Positions 46,111 to 59,495 of a stretch of 64,000 bases of DNA are shown here, in pieces. How positions within the stretch are numbered: the first letter of the stretch is position 1; each line of letters begins with the position of its first letter. The DNA comes from Psoroptes ovis. Lineage: Eukaryota; Arthropoda; Arachnida; Sarcoptiformes; Psoroptidae. A model generated the notes under the pieces. That model had not been told where the DNA came from. It ran no database searches and was given only the letters and a program-made list of their open reading frames with translations. The translations under genes and the position numbers were made by a program. The stretch lies in assembly GCA_002943765.1 (NCBI GenBank), contig PQWQ01000042.1, positions 1 to 64,000 of the forward strand, written 5' to 3'.

Positions 46111-46286
46111 GCAGTGACCCTTTGTATTTTCACTTGTCATCATCGTCAAAACTCATCATCATCATCTTATTTTTGTGCCTGTTTATTTATAAATTATGTT
46201 TATTTTGTTTATTTGTAAAATATCCTTAAAAAACTTCATAATCTGTGATCCAAAGCTGGTCAACACTTAGAAGAAATTATTCTACC

Positions 46287-46328
46287 ATGAATTACGTGAC
46301 CATGAAAACTTTGGTTCAAACGATATTG
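46287..46328 (+). CDS. Orphan first coding exon, 14 codons
   Basis: ATG (context CTACCATG) opens MNYVTMKTLVQTIL, ending exactly at a strong donor, TTG|GTAAGTAAAT, in phase 0. Together with the TATA/initiator pair 180 bp upstream this looks like the first exon of a regulated gene, possibly a secreted protein, since a short Met-Lys-hydrophobic exon is common in such genes. No matching acceptor exon could be recognised in the remaining 17.7 kb, so either the first intron is very long or the exon is spurious. Confidence 0.35.
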
Positions 46329-47816
46329 GTAAGTAAATAATTCATTTTTTTATTTTTCTCGATAATTCTCATATATCTAAGCTAAATTATTGCCTAGTAA
46401 TTCTACTAAGCATACGGGTCATCAGAGAAACTATATTCTTTGATTGATAATGAGTATTTCTCATAATTCACATTCCCAATAAATTATTTCTGTTTTGATT
46501 ATTCTTGGAATTCTTCGAGCCAATTTCGAGGACTGAATCAAATCGATTTCTCTCGAAAATATTGACATGAATTCATTTTGAAAGTTTTGAACCTTGTAAG
46601 AACCTTTAAAAATTCTTGAAATCTTTGCAATCTCCAACATTGATTAGTCAATTTGACCTTTCTCAGTAATCGGATACTATTGAAAAGTATTCAAAAACAT
46701 ATTACCAAATAAATGACAGATTTTTGAAAGTTTTTGAAAGAAAAATGATAATTTGACATAATCCACTTAGGCATTTGTCTACCGAAGGGCAGACCAAGGC
46801 CTCAGCCAAAGACTGAGAGATTTCTAGAATCGAAAAATGGTGAAATACTCGCAAATTACCATGGAATCGTTCGTTCGTTTGTTGTTGGAATCGATAAATC
46901 TATGAATCCATTGAATTCATTGATAATGATGGATGTGTTTGCTCTGATATGAACTGACAGTCATTATTCTGATAATTACTATGGTATACAGTAAACACTA
47001 ATGACATGGCTGATGACATGGCTTGTGTTTGATTCCATTCAATTTTCCATTTGTGAAATTTGAAATTTCATCGGATTTTTCTCTCGCTTCGAAATATATT
47101 CGTTTCTTATCAATTTATAATAATCAAACATTGTTATTATCATCGTTGAACTGGTTCTGCTGCTGCAGCATTAGTGATTATTGTCATTATCATTAAAACG
47201 AAAATAACAACCCCAAAAGTTTGTTTGTTCCGCTGATAATTCACCTCTGCAAAGTTTAGTCTTTGGCCTGTTGTCGTTATTGCCATGAAAATAAATACAT
47301 GACACGCGTCTAATTTATTTTTTGTGATCACGAATAATTTGTTCGGTCATCCGAGATTATTTTCTTTTCGATTTTTTCGTTTGTTTGTTTGTTTGTTACC
47401 GAATAATTCCATGGTTCAAAGTCCAAGTAATTTTAGAAATAATAATCAATGAATTTCAATGATGAATGTATGGATCTTTTTCGTTAATTCACTGATACAA
47501 GGACTAAACAGAGTGATGGAAAAACAATCCTATCATGCGAATCGTATGATAAAAATTGGCAGATTCAAAGCAGTCATGAACATTAAAGACAAACAAATTC
47601 ATTATTTTTTTGACTTGTCGAAATTCAATCCTATGGCCGTACTATCCTATGATGATGTACCGTGTGTATGTGATGTATATACTATATGTTTGTGATGACA
47701 AGCGTAAGAGATTTGAAATGGAGAAAAACGTGTCAAACTTATTTATTTTCGGTGAAATCTGCTTAAAACGAAAAGGTCAATGTCGATGAATTATCCGATG
47801 AAAGGAATTATGTTTG

Positions 47817-47840
47817 AAATGAATGAATGAATGAATGAAT
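47817..47840. repeat. GAAT microsatellite
   Basis: Six tandem AATG/GAAT units. Shorter ATTC/GAAT runs recur throughout the intergenic DNA of the window. Confidence 0.85.
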
Positions 47841-50194
47841 GTCGATTTGGAAATTCATTTTGAGTCTTCGATTTGAACAAATAACAAATCATTAAAATTG
47901 AATTATTTCAATTTGGAATCTACGAAAAAACAATGCTTATAATAAACTAATAAGTCACGCAAGAAATTATTAAATTATTCAATAATTGAATGAAACAATG
48001 AAGAAAAGGATTGCAAAACTGCCAAATTCAACTTTTGAAATGAATTCTTGAAGCTTCTGTTTTGTTGTTGTTCGTTGTTTGAATGACTAATAACCAGTAC
48101 AATCAATTGTGTAATATTTCTGTGAAATTTCTTTACAAATGATCGACTAAATTGTTTCGATTGAATTGTTGAAATCAAACGAAGAAAATACCAAAATGTT
48201 AGTCATCCATTTATTTATTTAATATTTATTTGTTCTAAGACATTTTCAAAAATGAAAAGGACAATATACGATCAAATACAAAAGAAATGTCAAACATTTC
48301 AATGCCTTAACATCTCACAACCATCATTGTCTTTTTGCATGTGACACTATTATTATATTATTGATATTCAAAACAAGAACAAATCATTCAGCATTGAACA
48401 ATGGCAGGGTTTTTTCTGAATTGTCATTTTGGCAATTGTCATTTCGCCACAGTAACAAACTAACATCAGAAACAAACAATTATTTGATTGCACATTGAAT
48501 TCCAGAGAACATATTGATGCTTTCGATGGTAGTAACAATATCAAACGATAATTGAAGACAAAAACCTTTGAATCATTGCATTGAAATCAATCGTTTTCCA
48601 TACGAAAACTTGGAAATTTTCGAAATTTTAAATTGAATAATCGTTGAACTGTAGCCTTGATTATTGATGAAACAATTTAATCAATTTCAATCGACAAAAC
48701 CTTTGAAATTTCAACCTTTCTAACCCTGTTAATAGTATTTGGTTAAAATTAGAAAAATTTAAAAATGAATCGAAACAATTTTCACAATAAATCATGGCAA
48801 ATCATGAAATTCATATGATGATGATGAATCACAATTTGCACATGTCAAATTGAAAAATGTCAAATTTATTTACCATTTGAAGCTTGAAAAATATATTTGA
48901 ATGTTTGAATCATCATCAGTGAAATAGTTCAGTGTTGATGATGATTCAAACAATTGATTTCATTATTTTAAATGAGAAATATGAATGAATTTATTTGAAA
49001 ATATTCAAAAATATTCAATGAATGCAATCATTTTCGAATAATTATGACAAATCTAGATCATCATTATTAATAGAAATATTAATTAATTAAAATAATTAAT
49101 TAATAATTATTAATTATTGCAAATTAATAATTATTGCCATATAATTAATAATCGAATGATTAATCATTTGATAAGAATAATTTGTAAATTCCTACATAGA
49201 TAAGCGAAATTTCAGATCTATCAAATACATTTAGTCATGATTTCATTCAGTTTCCATGTTTCCAAACATTCATTTGTATTTATGTTTTATTTATTCATTC
49301 ATTCAATTTCCATTACGAATGAATCACACGTACTACGTGTTTTCTGTCTAAATCCATTTTTGATCAAGTTCATAAATTATTATTACATTTGTCTATTGGA
49401 ATATAAGTAATTCAAAGTGATAATGATGATGATCATAAAGTATAATAATCACTTTATTATCACCATCCCCAATGACTAGTCGATTATGTCGTTTTCCCTT
49501 CATTTCTCCATCTTCAAAGTATGTGATAATAACTATAGCCTGTGATGATGATGGTGCTGGCTTGTCGCTTACTGCTGATGATGATGGTGGATCACTCCTC
49601 CATAAATTATCCATTTATTCATCCCTATTTTGTTTTAGTTTCAGATCTATGCGTGCATACACGCATACACATAATGTAATTCCAATTATCTAATAATTTA
49701 TCTTCCATTTTGTTTGGTTCATATGGACCCCGAAAAACAATAAAAACAATGGAAATTTGTCATTTTAGTCAAAATCAGAATGATCCATTTTGTTTTAAAA
49801 GTATTCAGATGCAATTTTCGGGTACATATATTTGGGTATATTCAAATATAATACTTGAAAGTTGATTTGATTTGATTCAAAAAAAAAAGATGTTCATTAT
49901 TCTGATTATTATTATTATTTGATTTGATTTAGCTTTGGCTGTTGTTGTTGTCATTTGAATTGTTTTTTGCAACCTGTCACAGCATTATACAATGATAATA
50001 TGTCCCAAATGGTTCAAATATTATTTTGTTTTTTCCAAAAATCTTTGTATCACACTCGAAGATTATTTATTTGAAAAAGTGAAAAATTGTAATGAATTCA
50101 GACACACAAATATATTGAAATGTAATGATTTTGTTTGCTCATAAACATGAATGTTTTCAAATTTGATTTTCAGTCATTTTTTTCCATTATATTA

Positions 50195-50277
50195 TCAGGT
50201 TGTCCGAAAAGTTCATTCCGCTCAATCATCGATAGAGTTGTTCATGAAAATCGGCCATAACTTTTCGGACAACCTAA
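50195..50277 (+). mobile_element. ~80 bp mariner-like palindromic MITE, copy 17
   Basis: TCAGGTTGTCCGAAAAGTTC, ATTCCGCTCAATCATCGATA, GAGTTGTTCATGAAAATCGG, and AACTTTTCGGACAACCTAA at the right end. Confidence 0.93.
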
Positions 50278-52576
50278 ATATATTTATGTGATTCTGTAAT
50301 GAAATTTCAAGCAAAAACATGAATATAAATCCAATAAGAATATTTTGAATTGAATCCAATATTAAAATATTATGAAATCAAATCAAATATAAAATCCAAA
50401 ATCAAATTTCCGTCATGTTTTTCGAGGACTTTTACAAATATTAAATCACGAGCATCGAAAATTTGATTACTGAGATTTAGTTTTATTTTATTTTCCCCAA
50501 ATGGAAATGAAATGAAAAAAAAAATGTCAATTTTAATTTCCATATTAATTTTGCCTGAAGGTTTGTTGTCGTTGATTTTAATGGAAAAAAAGAATATTCT
50601 TTGATTCGCTGCAATTCTGTACTGAATCTTTTCAATGTGTTTCATTTCGAAAACATATTTTTTAAATGTCATTGAATAATGCATTCCTATCTTTGAATTT
50701 CAGAGATGATTCATACCATACTCACCCATAATTCAATGATTATGTTTTGCACATAGGACATAGGCCTATGTAGGCTTGTTTTGCTTTTGAGAAATATTCA
50801 TTTGTTTATTTATTTTAGTTTGTTCGTGGGTTTGTTTGTTTATCTTAGAATATTTTCCTCAGTTTAGAAAGATTAAATTCTTACAATTAAATTGAATACT
50901 TACGACGAAGACATCTTGGGTAAATATTTACCATATACTTTTGGGCTAAATTTTCGAAGAATTTTCGTTGAAATTCATTCAAATACTTGGAATATTCTGT
51001 CCAAAATCTTTCAGAATTTTCTTTGAAAATTCTTTCGATGCAAATATCAATACTTTATGGATTATCGAAGATTGCATTTTTTCCTTGAAAATTTCTGAAA
51101 GCATCTAATGGATGCTTGAAAGCCTTGTTTGGCTGGGTCCATGAATTCAATTCAATAAATTCATCATGGACATTGAACTTTTTGGTGAGATTCAAATACA
51201 ATTTGAATTATTCAATCATTGAATTTTCGAAAATGTTAGAATTTTGAAAAAAAAAATGTCAGAAAGAGATAAGAATTGAAAGGTTTTTCAAGGTCCATTA
51301 GTAAGATTCCCAAATGTATACATTATCAACGATGTACACATTATCAAACAACGATTTGAATTGATAATTGATTATCAATTCAAATATTATTAGATGAATG
51401 AAATGAACATATGACATTCATGAATATGGACTTTGCGTGTTTCATCCGAGAAAAATTTATGAAATTATCTCTATGAAAGGTATGATATTCATGAAATTTA
51501 TTGTCTCATACCATACACACGAACAAGCTCAAAGGTCCATTAAACCATTAAACAAATGGTTTTGAGAATATTCTTTGAAATTCTACATTGAATTACATTG
51601 AAAAATGTGGATCAATTTGTCAAATAAATGCGCACGCCTTTTCATAGAATGTATGTGACTATTATCACAATCATTCGAGACCTAGAGCACAAGGGCTGGA
51701 GCAAATTTTTTCAAATTTTCAAGAGCCATTTCAAGCAGCAAAAATAAAATCATTGTAAATGTCCCTTGGTGATTTTCATTATTACAAATTCAAAACTGGG
51801 TTTATTTTCATTTTTGAAAAATAAAATGTTGATGTTTGATCCCTTGATGATTGATCAATAAACATCATACAAATACATAGACATAGATATACAATTATCA
51901 TTTTGGCTAGATGTTTTTCTGTTGTTTCCACCATATCGCACAAAGCATCATTTCCAAAGACCCTGTAGGATGCTTTTAGCAGAGTTTTTCAGTCGTAAAT
52001 ATTTGGGGTTGTTTGAATACAAACAAATATAAATACACGTAAACACATTATCAAATGACTATGTGAATAGACCTTGGACTATAGTTGACAATATTTCCAT
52101 TATATTTTTCATTGTATTTTATATTCTGTATTATTTAGTTTCCAATTCAAATGAAATCGGAATCATTATCACCTTTGAAATTTTCCTGAATTCAACATTT
52201 TTCAAAATAGTTTTGATTTATTTGTTTATTATTGTTAATTCCAAGTAATCATAGTAATTTGATTATCTGTGAATATTTTCCAAGCTTTAATTAGTGAATT
52301 ATCAATTAAAAGTAATTTCCATTCGGCAGAATTTTTCCAATGTTTATTATTATTTCATTCATTTAGCAGAATTTTTCATAATTAAATTTCTGTGATTTGT
52401 TTGTTTTTTACTTTTTTCATGATTATTCAATAATTCATTTCATGATTCATTGAATTATTCAATTCATATATTTGCATCAACGATTTGATTAGAATTAGAA
52501 TGTCATTGACAATCATATTTTAAAATTAAATAAAATAAATTGATGAATCATTCAATGTGTGTGTTTGTTTGCATGT

Positions 52577-52577
<1 letters not shown>

Positions 52578-52608
<31 letters not shown>
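52578..52608. repeat. Long poly-T run
   Basis: About 31 T residues in a row, the longest homopolymer in the window. Assembly length here may be unreliable. It has no target duplication or adjacent retroelement sequence that I can recognise. Confidence 0.9.
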
Positions 52609-52609
<1 letters not shown>

Positions 52610-53011
52610 GAATCGGGGTGTTTATCATTTGCTAACGAGAACCAATGAACAAATGTAGAAGAAGACAGATGCAAACATATATGAGAATTAGATTCAAATA
52701 TTGACAAAGAGGATATGCAGATGCATTGACATACACATTGACAGTGTTCAACATTCACTGACAGTACAGCAATGTACAATTTGATGAAACCGAATGAAAA
52801 CAAATATTTGAAATTAGAAATTCATCAAATATCGAAAAATATTCATCCAAAAAATATAATTGTATGCAAATCAGACCATGTTCTCAATCAAAAAAATGTG
52901 TATGTGGAAATATATATCCATGAATGAATCAGTGAATCAATGAATGAATGAATCTAATAATCAAAATGAATTTGAATGAAATGTATTGAAAATGTATTAG
53001 ATGTGAATGTA

Positions 53012-53091
53012 TTAGGCTGTCCAGTTAGTTTTGGCCGATTTTCATGAGCAACTCTATTGATTAAGCCGAATGAACTTTTCGGACAGCCTAC
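53012..53091 (-). mobile_element. ~80 bp mariner-like palindromic MITE, copy 18
   Basis: TTAGGCTGTCCAGTTAGTTT, TGGCCGATTTTCATGAGCAA, CTCTATTGATTAAGCCG, and GAACTTTTCGGACAGCCTA at the right end. The left terminal repeat has a local CAGTTAG change. Confidence 0.92.
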
Positions 53092-53691
53092 GATTAATTC
53101 ATATACATGCATATGAATATCAATGTTTTTTTTTTTTTTTTTGATTAGAATTTGAAAAATTGTGAATTTGTCTAAATTGAATTATAATAAAACCACTTGA
53201 ACATCCTGTATATTCATTTCGTTATGTATTGGGGATTGGTTTTGTTTGATGATTCGTTTGTTGTTGGTGGTGTTCGAATAAATACATTCATATATCTAAG
53301 TATTGAAATATTTGAAAAGCTTTTTTTCTTTGAAACAAATCAACGAATGAATTGATAAATAAATAAAGCGAAATGCGATGAAATGACAAGTACCCGAATA
53401 TTTTCAAGTTGATGCAAGGATCAAGGACCTTGGCCAATGGAAACATTTGTATTTTTCCATTTTGTTCGACGAATTTTAATTGGCCATTTCAATTTAATGT
53501 ATTTCGAGGGGGATTTTCATTTTTTCAAATATGCTTGAAACGGATCAAAAATATTATTTTCATTCCAAGTGTCTTGACACTTTTTGAAATTAGCTTAATT
53601 ATTTCATTTTTGAAAAAATGAATGAAATGAAATAAATGCGATTAATTGAAAAATTAATTCAATTTAATTCAATTTTCAAATCAAAAATTAT

Positions 53692-53777
53692 TGAGAGGTT
53701 GTCCGAAAAGTTCATTCGGCTCAATCATCAATAGAGTTGTTCGATGAAAATTGGCCAGAACTTTTCGGACAGCCTAA
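53692..53777 (+). mobile_element. ~80 bp mariner-like palindromic MITE, copy 19
   Basis: TGAGAGGTTGTCCGAAAAGT, CATTCGGCTCAATCATCAAT, GAGTTGTTCGATGAAAATTG, and AACTTTTCGGACAGCCTAA at the right end. Confidence 0.9.
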
Positions 53778-54200
53778 TATATTTATGACAATGCATTTAT
53801 TATACGGTGATGAGAACCCTTTGAAATCCTTTTTGAAAAAATTTTCAATTAATGAATTTCCATTAATTTATGAACAGGGTTAAAGTTTTTCAATTAATTT
53901 TCTTCGCAAAAAACAATGCAAACATTTCAAATCAAATCGAAAGAATATGTTTCCACCATCACCACCAGTGCGAAAGACTTAGTCATTCATCCGGTATTTA
54001 TTCGTATGAATTTCGTTTTTGTTTTGTTTAAATTGCCATTCATTCGTTCAAAATGCAATTCACCCAGCTTATGAATCAGCTTTATTTTTTTCATCCTTCG
54101 AAATTTTCAATGTTATTTCACTTTCAAAGCGAAAAAATTCAAATTCAAATTAACCTAAAATGACCTAAAGGCAAAGCTTAAAACATATTTGAAAATAATA

Positions 54201-54282
54201 TTAGTTTGTCCGAAAAGTTTATTCGGCTTAATCGCAATAGAGTTGTCGATGAAAATCGGCCAGAACTTTTTGGTCAACCTAA
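54201..54282 (+). mobile_element. ~80 bp mariner-like palindromic MITE, copy 20
   Basis: TTAGTTTGTCCGAAAAGTTT, ATTCGGCTTAATCGCAATAG, AGTTGTCGATGAAAATCGGC, and AACTTTTTGGTCAACCTAA, with TA on both sides. Confidence 0.92.
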
Positions 54283-54672
54283 TATTATTCTCGAAAAATA
54301 TGTCCTTTTATTAAGTTTCGTTCATTTTGGTAGATTCATTGGTATAAATTTCAAATAATTGCGTGATTCATTCCATGGAATTCGTCGTTGTTCAATTCAA
54401 TTCAATTCAATCATTGCTATGGCAGTTTATTCAATTCATCAATGATCACCAAATTCATGCCAAAACATACGAAATAAAGCACCAAACAGCACCAGAAATA
54501 CACCAAACAATAGACAATTGATGATGACAAACTAATGCGTAGATACAAATGGGTGTATTTGCTTTAATTCATTGCCGTAGTTGTTGATGATGATTATGAT
54601 AATGGCCTCCAAATAGTAAATGAACCGAACCCCGAAGAACTGGATCAAAAATTTTATTTTCTCGTACAAATA

Positions 54673-54754
54673 TTTGAGTTGTCCGAAAAGTTCATCACCG
54701 GTTGATCACAATAGAGTTGCTCATGAAAATCGGCCAGAACTTTTCGGACAACTC
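54673..54754 (+). mobile_element. ~80 bp mariner-like palindromic MITE, copy 21
   Basis: TTTGAGTTGTCCGAAAAGTT, CATCACCGGTTGATCACAAT, GAGTTGCTCATGAAAATCGG, and AACTTTTCGGACAACTC at the right end. Confidence 0.9.
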
Positions 54755-55839
54755 CAGCACATATCTCAATGAATTCAATATTTAAACTATCTATTTCATC
54801 AATAGACATAATCAAATTGGATCAAATTATCTCGGATTCGTCACAATGTTGAACAATGGTGATGATTTGAAAGCATTGTTTGTCGCTGATGTTGTTGATG
54901 ATTCATTACGTATTTTGTGTTTGGGCCGGGGTTTCTGGTTTTGGGTTTCGGTTGATGACGATTATTGAGATTTTTGCACATTTTCACATTGATTCATTGA
55001 TTCATTCATTCACAGAGAGACAATTCAATTAACCATACACAGAGAAATCGATCATCGTCATCAGTGTGTACATCAACACCACGTTTGGATTCTGTGCATT
55101 CAAGCAGAGCCCGATGAATTCGAGATTCAATTCAATTTTCGGGGAACAATTTAATTCAATTTCAGCCGATCATTCATAGGTTTCGCTGGCTATAGTTTGC
55201 TGGAAATCTGGTCGATTCCTGGCAAAGGTCAATCAAAGTTTTTGGCTTTCTAGGGGTCCATTTGGCTGCATTGTTTCAAGGTGATTCAATTTTCTAGCCA
55301 TTCAAGAAGGTATATACCTTCAGGGTCTAAAGAATCACAACGAAAGAGCACTAGAAAAAATGGCAAATCTCTGAAATATTTTCATTTCCATGAATTCTCT
55401 TTCTCACAAATCACAAATAAATTGGAAATCATTTTGTACCCGATTTTCAATATTTTTATTTTTATCATCATCCAAAAATGGCCACGTGTCTATGCTTGTC
55501 ATTGTCATTTTGTCTTCGTTTGTGCACATTGTACGTTTTGAATCAATTTGAATTTCATTTATTCGATCATTTTGATTCAATTTATTATTATTATTTGAAT
55601 TGAATTGAATTGAATTGGCCATGTTTTCGATGTCAATGTCAATCGGGAGAAAAATTCCTATTAATTTTTCGTTGCTTGGTTTTGTTCAAATTATTCAAAA
55701 ATTTGATCGTTTTTTTGGTCATGTTTTGTTGACAAGTTTTGTTATTCGGTCTAGAAATAATTGAAAACAAATTTTCAATTGATTTTGTTGATTTTCCAAT
55801 GAATTTCAACGATTCATTTCTGATAATTTTTATGTTGTT

Positions 55840-55919
55840 ATCAGGTTGTTTGAAAAGTTCATTCCGCTTAATCGAATAGTGTTGTTCATGAAAATCGGCC
55901 AAAACTTTCCGGACAACCG
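55840..55919 (+). mobile_element. ~80 bp mariner-like palindromic MITE, copy 22
   Basis: ATCAGGTTGTTTGAAAAGTT, CATTCCGCTTAATCGAATAG, TGTTGTTCATGAAAATCGGC, and AACTTTCCGGACAACCG at the right end. Confidence 0.9.
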
Positions 55920-56896
55920 TATACTATTAATTTCAAATATAGTTTTTCAATCATGACTCATTCGTGTTTGATTTGCTTGTTTTGTTTGGCTGAATCAATT
56001 GAATTCAATTCAATTGAATTCAATTTTGATTCAACACAAATCCAATTTCCGGCCACTTTATATATTCAAAACAAAATAATGGAAATTGAATGATAGAAAT
56101 TGATATGATTCAAAGATGATAATGGTCGTTGAACGTATAATGAATGAATTTGATGAAAATTTCATTTACTGCTTCGTTAATCATCAATAGGTCAAAGTGT
56201 ATACTTTCCGAAGATAATTTCAGTACAAAATCGTAGAATCATGCTGATTGTTTTTGATTGTTGAATCAAGCAAACAATTCAATCACCGCGAGAGTCAAGA
56301 ATCAAATGTTTCCGTTTGTTTGTTTGTTCGCCTACGAACCCAAATTCAATCTCGAAACAAAATTCGATTGTGGTCAGGTTTGTTGAATTGTGGCGAATTA
56401 TCACTTTGAAATCATTAAATATTCACCTCTAAATTGACGGAAATGATTTTTGGGAGAGGTTTTGGGTTTGTAATTTTCCATTGAAGGTCTGTACCACTGA
56501 AGGTTTAGCTTTTAACAATATGATCCATTTCAACTCGAAATAATTCGAATAATTCAAATTCAAATAATTCAATTGAACCAATTGAATCAATTTTCAAATT
56601 CATTTTGATTCCAGTATTTATTTTCCAGAATTCATTTGAATACAATTGAATCAATTTTTTGGACAGAATTTTCAAAGGTTTTCAAAGGTTTTAGGTTTGC
56701 AAAGGTTTGCAAAATTGAATTTTTCATTTATTCATTTTCATTCATTTATTCAATTTGCAAACCGAAGCGGATTTATTTGTCATGTGTTTCAATGTGTTTG
56801 TGTTCAAATGAATGAATTAATGAATGTGTTTGTCATTGTGTACAAGCGTGCAAATGTTCATTGATTGACATCTGTGTTCCCATCAGGATCGAAGTA

Positions 56897-56979
56897 TTAG
56901 GTTGTCCGAAAAGTTCTGGCCGATTTTCATGTACAACTCTATTGTAATTAAGCCGAATGAACTTTTCGGACGACCTTAA
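56897..56979 (-). mobile_element. ~80 bp mariner-like palindromic MITE, copy 23
   Basis: TTAGGTTGTCCGAAAAGTTC, TGGCCGATTTTCATGTACAA, CTCTATTGTAATTAAGCCG, and GAACTTTTCGGACGACCTTA at the right end. Confidence 0.93.
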
Positions 56980-59431
56980 ATATTATTATTTGCTGATGCT
57001 GTCGCTGACGCTGTTGTTGTTGCTGTTGTTATTATTAAATTTTGACAAACAAAATTAAAATCCATGATATCATTCATTCATTCATTGATTCATTCATACG
57101 CTGGAATCGGTTGTGAATAATTGGATTGTCATTGTCGATGTTGTTGTTGTTGTTGACATTGTCGATGAACGGTGCTTGGCAATCAGAATATTTAGAATTA
57201 AGTATTGTAACATTGAAATTGTGTTTTTCGAAAAGAATTAAATTAAATTAAAATTAATCTTGTATTTGTGTGTGTCAGTGTCAGTGTCGGTGATCAATGT
57301 GTGTGTGACGTGATCAATGTGATCAACATCAATGGTGTTTACCTCACGATTGTCATCGTTGAAAATTGTAAAATTATTCCGAAAAACAAAATTAATTCCA
57401 AGGTTTTATTAATTCTGTTCTTCGTAAACGAACACGTACCCCAAAAACAATACGTGTTAAGCTTTCATTAAAACGAACCTAAATTTAAGGATTTAGGGCT
57501 ATGGATTTCGGGGCAATCAAAATTCATTGTTTGCTTTGGTCTTGGTCAATTTGTTTAGATTCTATCGACGATGACAAATTATCAATGAATTGGTTGTTTA
57601 GGGCTATCGTTTGATTGATTGATCACATTGAAACTTATTGTTGTTTGAAACTTTATTTATTCTATAGACTTCTAAAGGTTCCCTGTTGTAATTATTGGAC
57701 CTATTCTAACCATAGGAACTGTTTCAAATTTGAAAATTTCCAAAATTCCAAATGAACACTGAGAGAGACCTTAATTCAATTATTCAATTGTTTCAAAGTG
57801 GAATTCTCATTTGAAAAATTACGAAATTTCTTTCGAAAAATTTTCAAAATTTCACTTTTTCACGTAATTAAATTAAAATCTTACATTTATGAAGTAGAAC
57901 CAAAGGGTTTCCATGAATTCCAAAGGGTATGATGGAAAGGATTGATGAAAATATATTGGAGCCATGGGAATTCAATTCATGGATTCTAAAAACAAAGGTT
58001 TTTTTTCAAAAAAGTTTTCAGTGAGGCTATAAACTGATACTTCAAAAGTGAAACCGAAAATGGGCCGTGAATTAGGTACTGATGCTTTACGTATGAATTC
58101 GTACTTTTGGCTGTTGTACATCATCCATTGAGAATTTGAAATTCTGAAATTTTCCACTGAAATTCATCCATCGGAAACCATGGACCTTTGAATGTGTAAA
58201 TGTATCTTTGTGTACATACACACACACACGAACTATTCCAGAATTCATAAGCCTCTTATTGATTGTGTATTTTCTCAATGAAAAACAATTGATTGATTGA
58301 TATCAAAAGTGGAAATTCTCTCGTTTATTTTATATTTGTTTTATTTATTTATTTATTCGTTGTTTTTTTTGGGGTCGTTTTGGCATCAATTTAATCTAAT
58401 TCAAACTATATTCTTCATTTATTTGAATTTGAATTAACATTGAATAATTCACGAATTCAAAATCACATTTGAAAAATCAAATACATCAAAGCAATGTGAA
58501 TTGTAACATTTGTTCATCGATTTGATTGTAGATTAAGTAAACACAAGTAAATCAACTATGATCTCGCAATGATTGAATGAATTGGAAATGAATGGATGTT
58601 CGGTCATTTTTCAATGGGAAAAAAATTCATGGTAAAATTTGTTTGAAATTACAACGAATTGAATCACTTGGCAGACCCCATTCATATTCATGTAAATATT
58701 TTTTCGGATATATAAAAATATTTCCATGAATATTTCACGTGTTAGGGTTATAACCCCTAACAAAAAAAAAATTCTCAAATTACCTCGTATACATCAATTG
58801 TAAATTCCAAATTGAATTCAAAATTGAAAATATTCTTGAAATATTTCAAAAAATTGTTCAAATAATTCAAATTAATTGAATTTGATTCAATTTGATTCAA
58901 TTTTACAAAATAACTCTTTCATTCATTCATGTTCACTGGTGTAAATATTTTCAATGAATGTTTTTGAAGCTAAACATTCAAGTTGATTTGATTAAATTCA
59001 ACAAATTCAAAATTTCAAGATCAAAGAATACAATGTACGAACGAAACAATAAGCTGAAATATTTCATTTCGCACGATTTCATTCAAGGAATTTCCCCATT
59101 CATTGTTTTCAACACGTTTTGCACGTGAAACTCGTTGAAACCATGGAACCCTTTGATTATTGACATTGTTTGGGCTCAAAGAATTCGGGTTCAAAGAATT
59201 TTCGGTAATTTTTTGTTGCGAAATTCGGAAAATCGCGATTCATTGACTTGGCATCCGAATTGATTGGGTAATTTTTCGCGTATTTCGCCGTTTGTTCGAG
59301 TCGGAATCTCATATATTTCATCCATATTTGAACAAATATTTTCATGTCGTGCAATTTGTCTAAAAATAATCGAAATAAAGAATGCAACATTTTTTTTCGA
59401 CGAGAAATTCATATTTCAAATTTTTTAAAAA

Positions 59432-59495
59432 TACAGGGTGACTTCGCTTTTTTCTGAAAATTGAGAAATTCAAAAAAAACGGCAGATCCCCTGTA
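59432..59495. mobile_element. Short TACAGGG-ended inverted-repeat element
   Basis: TACAGGGTGACTTCGCTTTT at the left and CGGCAGATCCCCTGTA at the right, with TTTTTTCTGAA facing TTCAAAAAAAA. About 64 bp. It shares only the terminal TACAGGG/CCCTGTA with the 124 bp family, so it may belong to a separate family with the same type of ends. Confidence 0.5.

Noticed and set aside
49393..49693. Overlapping 73-codon frames on both strands
   Set aside because: Low-complexity Ser/Asp triplet sequence. Opposing frames of equal length are typical of chance.
52578..52608. Poly-T as the tail of a retroposed gene on the minus strand
   Set aside because: No recognisable gene sequence or target-site duplication beside it.
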